DNA from: an uncultured Parabacteroides sp.
Lineage (GTDB): Bacteria > Bacteroidota > Bacteroidia > Bacteroidales > Tannerellaceae
Reading direction: 5' to 3'
Length of the DNA stretch: 64,000 nucleotides
Assembly (NCBI GenBank): GCA_949295065.1
Contig: CASFJQ010000008.1
Span: 62,001 to 126,000 of the forward strand
Positions 18,590 through 25,962 of this stretch are shown here, in pieces. Numbering within the stretch: the first letter of the stretch is position 1; each line of letters opens with the position of its first letter. A program made the translations under genes and the position numbers. A model generated the notes under the pieces. It searched no databases. It saw nothing but the letters and a program-made list of their open reading frames with translations, and was not told the DNA's origin.

Positions 18590-19897
18590 TCACCCATAAA
18601 TATATTTCAGTATAAACAATACAGTCAACACATAAAGTGCAGGATGTATGTCCTTGAAACGGCCGGTAAAAATTTTCATAAAGCTATATGCCAACATACC
18701 CAATACAATACCTTCGGCTATCGAGTAAGTCAGCACCATTGAAAGAATCGTTACAAAAGCAGGCAAAGCCTCCGTAATATCATCAAAATTAATATCCTTA
18801 AGACCGTTAATCATAAATACACCGACCAAGAACAGTGCTCCGGTAGTTGCTGCACTAGGTATTACAAGAAACAACGGAGAGAAAAACAAAGCCAAAAGAA
18901 ACAGCAAACCTGTTACCAATGATGTAACACCCGAACGTCCTCCTTCAGCAATACCGGCAGAACTTTCCACAAAAGTTGTTACTGTAGATGTTCCGCAAAC
19001 CGCACCAATACAAGTTCCGAAAGCATCAGACAGCAATGCTTCCTTCATACGTGGAATTTTACCTTCTTTCGTTACAAGACCTGCTTGATTAGCTGCTCCA
19101 ACTAAGGTTCCTATAGTATTGAATAAATCCATGAAGACTAATATCAATGTTACTATAATCAGGTCGAAATCCCAAAGTGAGGCGAAATCAAACTGAAAGA
19201 AAGTCGGTGTCATCGACCGTGGCATCGAAATCAAAGAAAATCCTTCAGGAAGATCGGTCACCCCAAAAGGAATACATATCAAAGTGGTAATAATGATTCC
19301 AATAAACAATGCTCCTTTTACATTATAATAGCAAAGCACACCGCTCAAAATAATTCCCAAAACACCAATAAGAGCGGCAGGAGTAAATTCTCCCAAAGCC
19401 ACCAAAGTTGCATCGTTACCGACTATGATTCCAACATTCTTCAATCCAAGAAATGCTATGAACATACCGATTCCAACGGATATGGCATAGCGCAAATTCA
19501 ACGGAATACAATCAACTATTTTGTCTCGGATATTAAATATCGTAAGCAGCACAAAAATTATACCCTCAACCAAAACAACAGTCAACGCAGTCTGCCAACT
19601 GTATCCCATACCTTGCACCAACGTAAAAGCAAAGAAAGCATTAAGTCCCATTCCCGGAGCCTGCGCCAACGGCAACTTTGCCAGAAAAGCCAACAGAACT
19701 GTAGCCAGGGCAGACGACAGTGCCGTTGCTGTAAATACTGCTCCTTTATCCATTGATGCCGCACTCAAAATATCAGGGTTGACAGCAAGAATATAACTCA
19801 TTGTCAAAAAGGTTGTGATTCCGGCAATTATTTCAGTCCGCAAATTCATTGTCTTTGGGTCAAAACCCAGATAGCGTTGTAGAAATTGATTATACAT
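18590..19897 (-). CDS. AzgA-type purine (hypoxanthine/guanine/adenine) permease
   Basis: A 435-residue integral membrane protein of the NCS2 superfamily, AzgA branch. The N-terminal signature TEIIAGITTFLTMSYILAVN is characteristic, followed by QAPGMGLNAFFAF and FMDLFNTIGTLVG, the stretches that line the substrate site. About 13-14 membrane segments are expected. It imports nucleobases with protons. No purine riboswitch is visible upstream; instead there is a large hairpin at 19941-19998. Confidence 0.9.
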   Translation of the reverse strand: MYNQFLQRYLGFDPKTMNLRTEIIAGITTFLTMSYILAVNPDILSAASMDKGAVFTATALSSALATVLLAFLAKLPLAQAPGMGLNAFFAFTLVQGMGYSWQTALTVVLVEGIIFVLLTIFNIRDKIVDCIPLNLRYAISVGIGMFIAFLGLKNVGIIVGNDATLVALGEFTPAALIGVLGIILSGVLCYYNVKGALFIGIIITTLICIPFGVTDLPEGFSLISMPRSMTPTFFQFDFASLWDFDLIIVTLILVFMDLFNTIGTLVGAANQAGLVTKEGKIPRMKEALLSDAFGTCIGAVCGTSTVTTFVESSAGIAEGGRSGVTSLVTGLLFLLALFFSPLFLVIPSAATTGALFLVGVFMINGLKDINFDDITEALPAFVTILSMVLTYSIAEGIVLGMLAYSFMKIFTGRFKDIHPALYVLTVLFILKYIYG

Positions 19898-19940
19898 GAT
19901 TTATCTTTTATTACATTTCACTCAGTAACAAAGATAGTGA

Positions 19941-19998
19941 AAGGTGAGTGGAGAATCAAAATCAAAAGCTTGTTTTTGATTTGCTCTCCACTCACCTT
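19941..19998. other. Strong hairpin between a lipoprotein stop and the permease start
   Basis: AAGGTGAGTGGAGA (19941-19954) is the exact complement of TCTCCACTCACCTT (19985-19998), with a second inner pairing of ATCAAAA and TTTTGAT. There is no U-tract of terminator quality on either side. On the minus strand it lies after the lipoprotein stop (20043) and before the permease ATG (19897), so it may be a terminator without a classical tail, a processing or stability hairpin, or a regulator site. Confidence 0.6.
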
Positions 19999-20042
19999 AT
20001 AAAACGTCTCCTTATTTTCCCGTTTTTAAAAATAAGTATTTA

Positions 20043-20441
20043 TCATAACGGCGCAGGCAGATAAGTATCTTCTATTTCATCATCATTCGGTACACCACCG
20101 CCACCATATAATGTTACAATACTTCCATCATGCATTACAAGCTGCATTTCCTTGAAACCTGTTATCTTCATTATTTTGAACGGAAGCATATCTTCTCCTT
20201 CATATTGCTTGAAATAAATATAAGGATGACGATATACATAAGGAATGTATGTCCAAAGTTTTGAGTCTGTTCTAAACCAAAAAACATCTCCATCAAATTG
20301 TAATACACGTTCATCATCTTCATTATCCCAAACTGTATATCCTAAAGGATAATTTATTTCAGGACAAATATGTTCCTCTTCCTTATCACATGAAGAAAAA
20401 AACGATACACAAATTAATAATAACAATAAATATCTTTGCAT
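20043..20441 (-). CDS. Small lipoprotein of unknown function
   Basis: A 132-residue protein from the ATG at 20441, with signal peptide and lipobox FSSC. It is acidic with many Tyr and Trp residues. The C-terminal half reads as a short beta domain ending in a glycine run (LYGGGGVPNDD). The stop of the upstream lipoprotein gene is at 20446, so the two are adjacent and probably co-transcribed. I recognise no family. Confidence 0.75.
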   Translation of the reverse strand: MQRYLLLLLICVSFFSSCDKEEEHICPEINYPLGYTVWDNEDDERVLQFDGDVFWFRTDSKLWTYIPYVYRHPYIYFKQYEGEDMLPFKIMKITGFKEMQLVMHDGSIVTLYGGGGVPNDDEIEDTYLPAPL

Positions 20442-20445
20442 AAAA

Positions 20446-21441
20446 TTATTGTGTTTTACCATTTATAACTGTATACTGAATATAATTTGGAGTAGTACCT
20501 CTTGTGAAAGCTTCATAATATATACGTTTTGCTTTTCCTATTGGCATAGGTTCAGGCAATGGCGTTGAAACTGTAATTGTTGATTTCCACCAAATCCCTT
20601 CTGAGGACCAAACTGTTTCACTCTTAGGATATACTTCTCCAGGAGTTCGATATACAAACCTATTATTTTCATAAGCCACTGGTTCGTTTTCTAACTGCCC
20701 TGTAAAATTTTTATGTCCATATGTTGTACTATAATCTTTCCATTTTCCAAAAGCACCCTTAGCCTTAGCATCTATAAAAATCTCTACACCTAAAGCAAAA
20801 CGATCAAATGGTTCTGTAAATGCTGCATATCTAACCATACGAGCACTTGTTATAACTTTTCTATCCCCAAAAGTTTTTTCTCTTGTTTCATATTCAACAT
20901 CTGAAATTAATCTTTCCTCAGTAGAAGAACAATATGAAACCTTTCTAACATTCTTTGAAATACTACTATAACCTGTTACAAAAATATCATCAACAACATT
21001 TTTTGTATCACCAACATAAAATACACCATCAGCATTAGTAATACTTAAATATACTTGACTGTTCATTGTAGAGAGAATTTCCCCATTTTCCATTTTTATA
21101 TATTTGGAATTTTTAGAGACAAAATCTTTCTTTATTGCTTCATCAACTATATTTTCAGCTTCCAATACCAAACGCTTTACAATTGTTCTACTTGATAAGA
21201 AATTATTTTCCTTTTCCCATGCCTCAAATTCTTCATCAGGCATATTTGACAAATGATGTATCTCTTCAAAAAATGCATCAGATGATGTAAAGTGTACAAC
21301 TCCATTTTCAACATAGAAAGAAGGAGATTCAACAGAACGTGTTGATATTTGCTCTGTTAATGGTTCTGTTTCTTCAAGCAAAAGTTCATTTGAACATGAT
21401 GCACATAAAGCGGCTAATGAGAATAATAAAATTCTTTTCAT
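20446..21441 (-). CDS. Lipoprotein, possibly DUF4848-like
   Basis: A 331-residue protein with a short signal and lipobox CASC. After a linker comes ENGVVHFTSSDAFFEEIHHL and an SNMPDEEFEAWE segment, which resembles the opening of Bacteroidales lipoproteins annotated DUF4848; I hold that assignment loosely. A beta-rich C-terminal half contains several aromatic strands. It lies between two other small exported proteins, all on the minus strand below a TPR regulator. Confidence 0.75.
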   Translation of the reverse strand: MKRILLFSLAALCASCSNELLLEETEPLTEQISTRSVESPSFYVENGVVHFTSSDAFFEEIHHLSNMPDEEFEAWEKENNFLSSRTIVKRLVLEAENIVDEAIKKDFVSKNSKYIKMENGEILSTMNSQVYLSITNADGVFYVGDTKNVVDDIFVTGYSSISKNVRKVSYCSSTEERLISDVEYETREKTFGDRKVITSARMVRYAAFTEPFDRFALGVEIFIDAKAKGAFGKWKDYSTTYGHKNFTGQLENEPVAYENNRFVYRTPGEVYPKSETVWSSEGIWWKSTITVSTPLPEPMPIGKAKRIYYEAFTRGTTPNYIQYTVINGKTQ

Positions 21442-21459
21442 AAACTCTGTGATTAAAAT

Positions 21460-21801
21460 TTAAAATATTTTTTCTTTAAAAAATGCTCCATCCTGATTTA
21501 CAATTACTAAATAAGAATTGTTTTTATCTATATTTTTTATATTAATAAATAATTCATAATCATCTTCTGATAAAAACTCTTGATATAAAATATAATTATC
21601 AGACATAATTATTACAGTAATAGACTGATTGGGGATTTTTTTAGAAACAATTAAAAAAGAACCATCTTGATATAAATCAATCGAACGTTTACCTTCAACC
21701 CAAAAATCTCCTTTAAATGGTTTCACATCTTGTGCAAAAACATCTATAGAAAATAAAAAAATAAAGAATAATAATCTTAAAGGCACAGTTGTTATTTTCA
21801 T
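21460..21801 (-). CDS. Small secreted protein, DUF3244-like
   Basis: A 113-residue protein with a Sec signal (cleavage near VFAQ-D). The mature part is a single small beta-sandwich: SITVIIMSDNYILYQEF followed by YLVIVNQDGAFFKEKIF, the pattern of Bacteroidales DUF3244 proteins, which in turn resemble type IX secretion C-terminal domains. DUF3244 genes are often found beside TPR-containing regulators, as here. Function unknown. It is very AT-rich compared with the housekeeping genes nearby. Confidence 0.7.
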   Translation of the reverse strand: MKITTVPLRLLFFIFLFSIDVFAQDVKPFKGDFWVEGKRSIDLYQDGSFLIVSKKIPNQSITVIIMSDNYILYQEFLSEDDYELFINIKNIDKNNSYLVIVNQDGAFFKEKIF

Positions 21802-21949
21802 ATCATATTAATTAAAAAACTGTGCAAAAATAACTATTCAACACATATATAAGCTGTTTTTAATATGGACATTTACTATAAAAATCACTGCTTATACACC
21901 TGGTTATCAATAATATAGAGAAAAGAATTATACACTATATGGACATACA

Positions 21950-23740
21950 TCAATATCTCCCGATATATTCGTCCAAAGAAAAGTTTCCGGATACTAATAA
22001 TGGCTGAGAATTACGCATTTTCTGTTTCAAACGCTGTTTATGCTTTGTCACAGAAGTCGGCGATGTTGCTACATATTCTGATATTTGTGATGTAGTAAAC
22101 CCCATTTTAATCAAACAACAATACAATTTATCCAAATCAGTCAAATTGGGATAATCTGATTCCAAACGGACAAGGAAATTGTTATACTGAATATTTGTCC
22201 ATTCACGTATCCATACCCAATCGCCTTCTTTCAACACACGCGGGCAATCTTTGAGTTCTTTCAATTGTTCATAATAGGAAAGCAAATCTCCTAAATTAAC
22301 AGATACTGGAGACAGGAGATTTTCATAATATGATATTTTTCCTTGTAAGTCGTCGTTTCTGTTCCTCAATAAGATACATTCTTCCTTTATCTGATTTATC
22401 TTTTCAAGAGTTTCACCATATTTCGTAATCTGAAATTCTTTCTCCTTTATTATCTTTTCATTATGTTTAATCTGATTTTGATAAGAGTTAATACGAGCCC
22501 TTACATTATTTATAAGCCTTTCCTTTTTCAAAAGGGCATACAAAACAAACAATGAAACTGACAGTAATATTATAATAATAATCAAGGCTATAATCTTTTG
22601 CTTCTTGTTCGCAACCTCAAGTTCTTCGTTTTCTTTCTGCATTTTAACAGTATCATATTTATACTGCATTCGCTGAAGCTCAACGGCATAATCCATGTTG
22701 ATTATCGAATCATTATATAATGAATACTGTTCTTTATATTTGATTGCATCTTCATACTTCTTTTGTTCCAAAGACAATTCATATAACTTTGAATAAACAT
22801 TTCTTAAAGTCATTATATTTGTGGTTTTCGTTGCCAGTACTTTATTGAAATAATGACAAGCTGAATCCTTATTGCCAAGCTTATAATGTATCATAGCTAT
22901 AGCATTATATGTAGGAGTGATAGACATATTAGGATATTTTTCTGTTATTGAAGCACAATCATAAATAAGAGGCAGTGCTTTATCAATCTCCCCTAATTCA
23001 TAATAAACTATCCCCTGTTCATATCTTGCCATACCTTGCAAATACTCCAAATCATACTTTCTAGCACTGTCATAACAACGTTGGAAATAAACCGACGCAC
23101 TGTCATAGTTGCCCATGTCAGTATAAGTACGTCCTACACTTGAAAGAGCATAAACTATACTTTCTCCATCTCCACTTTTGAAAGCATACTCACAACCGTC
23201 TTTCAATTGTATGAGAGATTCCTCATATAATTCCTGCGAACGATAAATACTTCCTATAATCTGGCAAATCAAGGAAAGGAACAACGAATCTTCCTCTTTT
23301 TGGGATTGAACTATCTCTTTTGCTTTCAAATAATATCCAACTGCCTCTTTATTTTTTCGGAAATCCTCCAAAACCCTTCCCTGATAAAAATACGCCTGAG
23401 ACTTACGTCTTGCATCACCATTTTTATCAAAATATCTGAAGGCTGTATTTATCAATTCTTTAGATGAAGGCTGAACGGACGAATCCGGTAAATGACTGAT
23501 ATAATTCTTATCACGTGCCTGCAGAAGAAGCAAACACCAGGTTGCATCAAGTTCCGGATTTTCTGTTCCCGGGCGTGGAATATTTTCAAGTATCTTAAGA
23601 GCACTGTCCGGACGACTCCACATGACACGCTCAGCTATCTGCATTTCTTCAGGCAGGATAATATCTTTCTTCTTACTGCATGAAGAAGATATTATTACCA
23701 GTATAGACAATAGGACGAATATTGTTTCCGATTTAAACAT
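21950..23740 (-). CDS. TPR-transmembrane-coiled-coil-HTH regulator
   Basis: A 596-residue protein from the ATG at 23740. It has a signal with SSSC, roughly residues 30-380 of tetratricopeptide repeats (several A-x-x-Y-x-x-A-x-x motifs such as YEESLIQLKDGCEYA and YDSASVYFQRCYDSA), one membrane helix (about 395-418), a coiled coil, and a C-terminal LuxR/SpoIIE-like HTH in TTSQISEYVATSPTSVTKHK. Bacteroidales carry many such one-piece regulators, with a periplasmic TPR sensor joined to a cytoplasmic DNA-binding end. Its likely targets are the three small exported proteins just downstream. Confidence 0.85.
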   Translation of the reverse strand: MFKSETIFVLLSILVIISSSCSKKKDIILPEEMQIAERVMWSRPDSALKILENIPRPGTENPELDATWCLLLLQARDKNYISHLPDSSVQPSSKELINTAFRYFDKNGDARRKSQAYFYQGRVLEDFRKNKEAVGYYLKAKEIVQSQKEEDSLFLSLICQIIGSIYRSQELYEESLIQLKDGCEYAFKSGDGESIVYALSSVGRTYTDMGNYDSASVYFQRCYDSARKYDLEYLQGMARYEQGIVYYELGEIDKALPLIYDCASITEKYPNMSITPTYNAIAMIHYKLGNKDSACHYFNKVLATKTTNIMTLRNVYSKLYELSLEQKKYEDAIKYKEQYSLYNDSIINMDYAVELQRMQYKYDTVKMQKENEELEVANKKQKIIALIIIIILLSVSLFVLYALLKKERLINNVRARINSYQNQIKHNEKIIKEKEFQITKYGETLEKINQIKEECILLRNRNDDLQGKISYYENLLSPVSVNLGDLLSYYEQLKELKDCPRVLKEGDWVWIREWTNIQYNNFLVRLESDYPNLTDLDKLYCCLIKMGFTTSQISEYVATSPTSVTKHKQRLKQKMRNSQPLLVSGNFSLDEYIGRY

Positions 23741-23783
23741 ATAATTCAGATAAAGAATTAACAATAATAAAGTCTGCGACATT

Positions 23784-23810
23784 CAAATATAAGAGTTAAG
23801 AGACTCTTAA
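23784..23810 (-). promoter_or_regulatory. -7 element and adjacent palindrome upstream of the TPR regulator
   Basis: TATATTTG (minus strand, 23784-23791) fits the Bacteroidetes -7 element and gives a leader of about 37 bases. The 15-base palindrome TTAAGAGACTCTTAA (23796-23810) lies in the spacer just upstream, where a bound repressor would block the promoter. I see no good -33 element at normal distance. Confidence 0.45.
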
Positions 23811-23848
23811 TACTGCCAATTTGTTCAACACTCTCTTTTTAATATTTA

Positions 23849-23958
23849 AATATAGTAATATTTCAAAAAAAACATGGTAGTGTTTCAGAAAAAACGTCGG
23901 CATGTTTTTTTCCAAACAAGGGAAGTTTCTTGCGTGATGTTTCACATTTCTGACAAGT
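23849..23958. repeat. 22-bp tandem array, AACATGGTAGTGTTT type, five units
   Basis: Five consecutive 22-base units start at 23849, 23871, 23893, 23915 and 23937. Units 1 and 2 match at 17 of 22 positions and all five differences are transitions. Units 2-4 share AAC near the start and TTT near positions 13-15. The 15-mer AACATGGTAGTGTTT (23871-23885) reappears, inverted, at 56862-56876. Confidence 0.8.
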
Positions 23959-24155
23959 AACTATAAATCATGCAAATAATGTGATTCAAGCTTTGGTTAA
24001 TATAAAAAGAAGAAAACAGATAAATTAAATTCTGTCGATGGTTAAAAACTGTTCATAAATCACATGATTTCACTGGATAACAGAGATTTAAGGGAGTTGT
24101 GAAACATACCTTCAGTAACTTTTTATGAATATTGAATATTTAGCTGAAAATACAT

Positions 24156-24243
24156 CTAGAAGTAATTCCAAATAAGTACGGAAGGAAATTGAATTACTTA
24201 CGGAAGAAAATCTAATTGGATTCGGAAGGAAATTTTGGTCGGT
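24156..24243. repeat. 22-bp tandem array, ACGGAAGGAAAT type, about four units
   Basis: Units start at 24156 (weak), 24178, 24200 and 24222. The shared core is CGGAAGRAAAT; units at 24178 and 24200 match at about 16 of 22 positions. GTAATTC (24162-24168) and GAATTAC (24191-24197) form an inverted pair across units. Confidence 0.75.
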
Positions 24244-24327
24244 CCGTATGTATTTTGGAGAGATTCAATTATATATTTATGTGATTTAAGAAAACTTATT
24301 AATCAAGCGGATAAAAGTCATTTTTCA

Positions 24328-24510
24328 CTAAATCATAGAAAGCATCCAGTAAAATATGAGATTAAAAATGGGTGTTGCAAACTTGATTCCACGGTCTTTC
24401 GCTACTTGTTTTATATCACCTCCTTTTTGAATACACTCACGGATAACCTGTTTATCTTCCAAAACCCGACGAAAGATTGATTTATTTTTATGTTCTGTTA
24501 TTTTTTTCAT
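24328..24510 (-). CDS. Small conserved-looking hypothetical protein
   Basis: A 60-residue protein from the ATG at 24510. It begins MKKITEHKNKSIFRRVLED, continues KQVIRECIQKGGDIKQVAKD and then RGIKFATP. The pattern (basic start, helix, then G-x-x-x-x-x-A-K-x-R-G-I-x-F) looks like a family of very small proteins scattered through Bacteroidales genomes, usually without assigned function. The last ten residues are hydrophobic and may be an extension past the normal family end. The 22-bp array lies just downstream of its stop. Confidence 0.55.
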   Translation of the reverse strand: MKKITEHKNKSIFRRVLEDKQVIRECIQKGGDIKQVAKDRGIKFATPIFNLIFYWMLSMI

Positions 24511-24639
24511 AAGGCTTAGTTTTTTCTTATTTAGCAAAGATAAATTATTTATAGAAATAGAACAATTTATTTCTGTTAAAACCTTTTCTATATATATTAT
24601 TTATAGACAATTTTTATATTAATCCCCATAATGAAAAAA

Positions 24640-24669
24640 ATAGGAGATAATCATTAGACTATCTCCTAT
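24640..24669 (-). terminator. Terminator of the rpsF-rpsR-rplI operon
   Basis: ATAGGAGAT (24640-24648) and ATCTCCTAT (24661-24669) form a perfect 9-bp stem, followed on the minus strand by a run of seven T. It lies 24 bases beyond the rplI stop. Confidence 0.85.
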
Positions 24670-24692
24670 CAATCTCTATTTATTTCTAAAAA

Positions 24693-25136
24693 TTATTCAG
24701 AAACAACTTCGAAAGGAATTTCAACAGAAACTTCCTTGTGAAGTTTCAAAGTAGCTTTATAGTTACCAACTTCCTTAACAGATTCCTTGATAACGATAAC
24801 TTTGCGGTCAACTTCGAAACCTTTCTTAGCCAACTCTTCTGCAATCTGGATGCTGTTTACAGAACCGAAGATTGTACCAGTTGAGCTAGTTTTAGCACCG
24901 ATTGTCAAAGTAACATCTTTCAACTTAGCAGCCAATTCTTCAGCATCAGCTTTAATTTTAGCCAACTTGTGAGCACGCTGCTTCAAGTTTTCAGCCAACA
25001 CTTTCTTAGCAGATTCTGATGCGATAACTGCCTTGCCCTGTGGGATTAGAAAGTTACGTCCGTAACCGTCTTTAACTGTTACGATATCGTCCTTGTAACC
25101 TAAGTTAGTTACGTCTTCTTTCAAAATAACTTGCAT
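24693..25136 (-). CDS. rplI: Large-subunit ribosomal protein bL9
   Basis: A 147-residue protein. The N-terminal rRNA-binding domain shows [19 protein letters not shown] and the highly conserved [14 protein letters not shown], followed by the long connecting helix (about 41-75) and the C-terminal domain with [17 protein letters not shown]. It binds 23S rRNA near the base of the L1 stalk. It is third in the operon rpsF-rpsR-rplI. Confidence 0.98.
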   Translation of the reverse strand: MQVILKEDVTNLGYKDDIVTVKDGYGRNFLIPQGKAVIASESAKKVLAENLKQRAHKLAKIKADAEELAAKLKDVTLTIGAKTSSTGTIFGSVNSIQIAEELAKKGFEVDRKVIVIKESVKEVGNYKATLKLHKEVSVEIPFEVVSE

Positions 25137-25161
25137 ATTCTGTCTCCTCTTAAAATGTTAA

Positions 25162-25431
25162 TTATTTCATCAAATCTGTTACGTATGGAAGCAAAGCCAA
25201 GTGGCGAGCTCTCTTAACAGCCTGAGCTACACGACGCTGGAATTTCAATGAAGTACCAGTGATACGACGAGGCAAAATCTTACCCTGTTCGTTCAAGAAT
25301 TTCTTCAAGAATTCAGGATCTTTATAGTCGATATACTTGATACCGTTCTTTTTGAAACGGCAATATTTTTTCTTCTTAACGTCTACTGAAGGCGGAGTCA
25401 AATATCTGATTTCTGATTGTGTTGCTGCCAT
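25162..25431 (-). CDS. rpsR: Small-subunit ribosomal protein bS18
   Basis: An 89-residue protein with [20 protein letters not shown] and the signature [20 protein letters not shown], then [11 protein letters not shown]. It partners bS6 on the platform of the 30S subunit, which fits its position two bases after rpsF. Confidence 0.98.
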   Translation of the reverse strand: MAATQSEIRYLTPPSVDVKKKKYCRFKKNGIKYIDYKDPEFLKKFLNEQGKILPRRITGTSLKFQRRVAQAVKRARHLALLPYVTDLMK

Positions 25432-25433
25432 GA

Positions 25434-25787
25434 TTAATTCTCCTTAACTGTTTCTTTTGATGATTTCAAATTTCTTCTCTTAGCTGCATATTCAGCTGCG
25501 TATTTGTCCTGACGGAAAGTCAAGAAACGGATCACACGTTCGTCACGACGGAAGTTAACTTCCAAAGTAGCGATTACAGAAGGATCTGCCTTGAATTCGA
25601 TCAACTGATAGAAACCAGTAGATTTCTTGTCGATTGGGTAAGCCAGCTTGCGCAAGCCCCAGTTTTCTTCATTCACAATTTCAGCACCGTTGCTCTTAAG
25701 CAGGTTTGTGAATTTTTCTACCGCTTCCTTCATCTGAGCGTCAGACAAAACGGGAGTCAAAATGAAAACGGTTTCGTAATTGTTCAT
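25434..25787 (-). CDS. rpsF: Small-subunit ribosomal protein bS6
   Basis: A 117-residue protein starting [16 protein letters not shown], with [19 protein letters not shown] and [15 protein letters not shown], the conserved S6 segments. The C-terminus is a basic tail ([17 protein letters not shown]). First gene of the operon, behind a good promoter. Confidence 0.98.
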   Translation of the reverse strand: MNNYETVFILTPVLSDAQMKEAVEKFTNLLKSNGAEIVNEENWGLRKLAYPIDKKSTGFYQLIEFKADPSVIATLEVNFRRDERVIRFLTFRQDKYAAEYAAKRRNLKSSKETVKEN

Positions 25788-25830
25788 AAAACTCTGTTTT
25801 TATTTTTGTTATTACTAATTTTTTGCGGTG

Positions 25831-25861
25831 CAAAGGTATGTATTTTATTTTAAACAACAAA
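25831..25861 (-). promoter_or_regulatory. Promoter of the rpsF operon
   Basis: On the minus strand TTTG (25858-25861), 19 bases, then TACCTTTG (25831-25838), both exact matches to the Bacteroidetes -33/-7 consensus. The leader would be about 37 bases; no r-protein binding structure was recognised in it. Confidence 0.75.
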
Positions 25862-25962
25862 ACATTTGAAGAAAAGATTGTTCTATAACGAATTTATTAA
25901 ACCGGACATTGAAAATTTAATCTCATTTACCAGTGTCTCTGTGTTTAATCTCTTCATATAAT

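Noticed and set aside
19898..20042. Purine riboswitch ahead of the permease
   Set aside because: The three-way junction and its conserved loops are not present; only a single long hairpin is.
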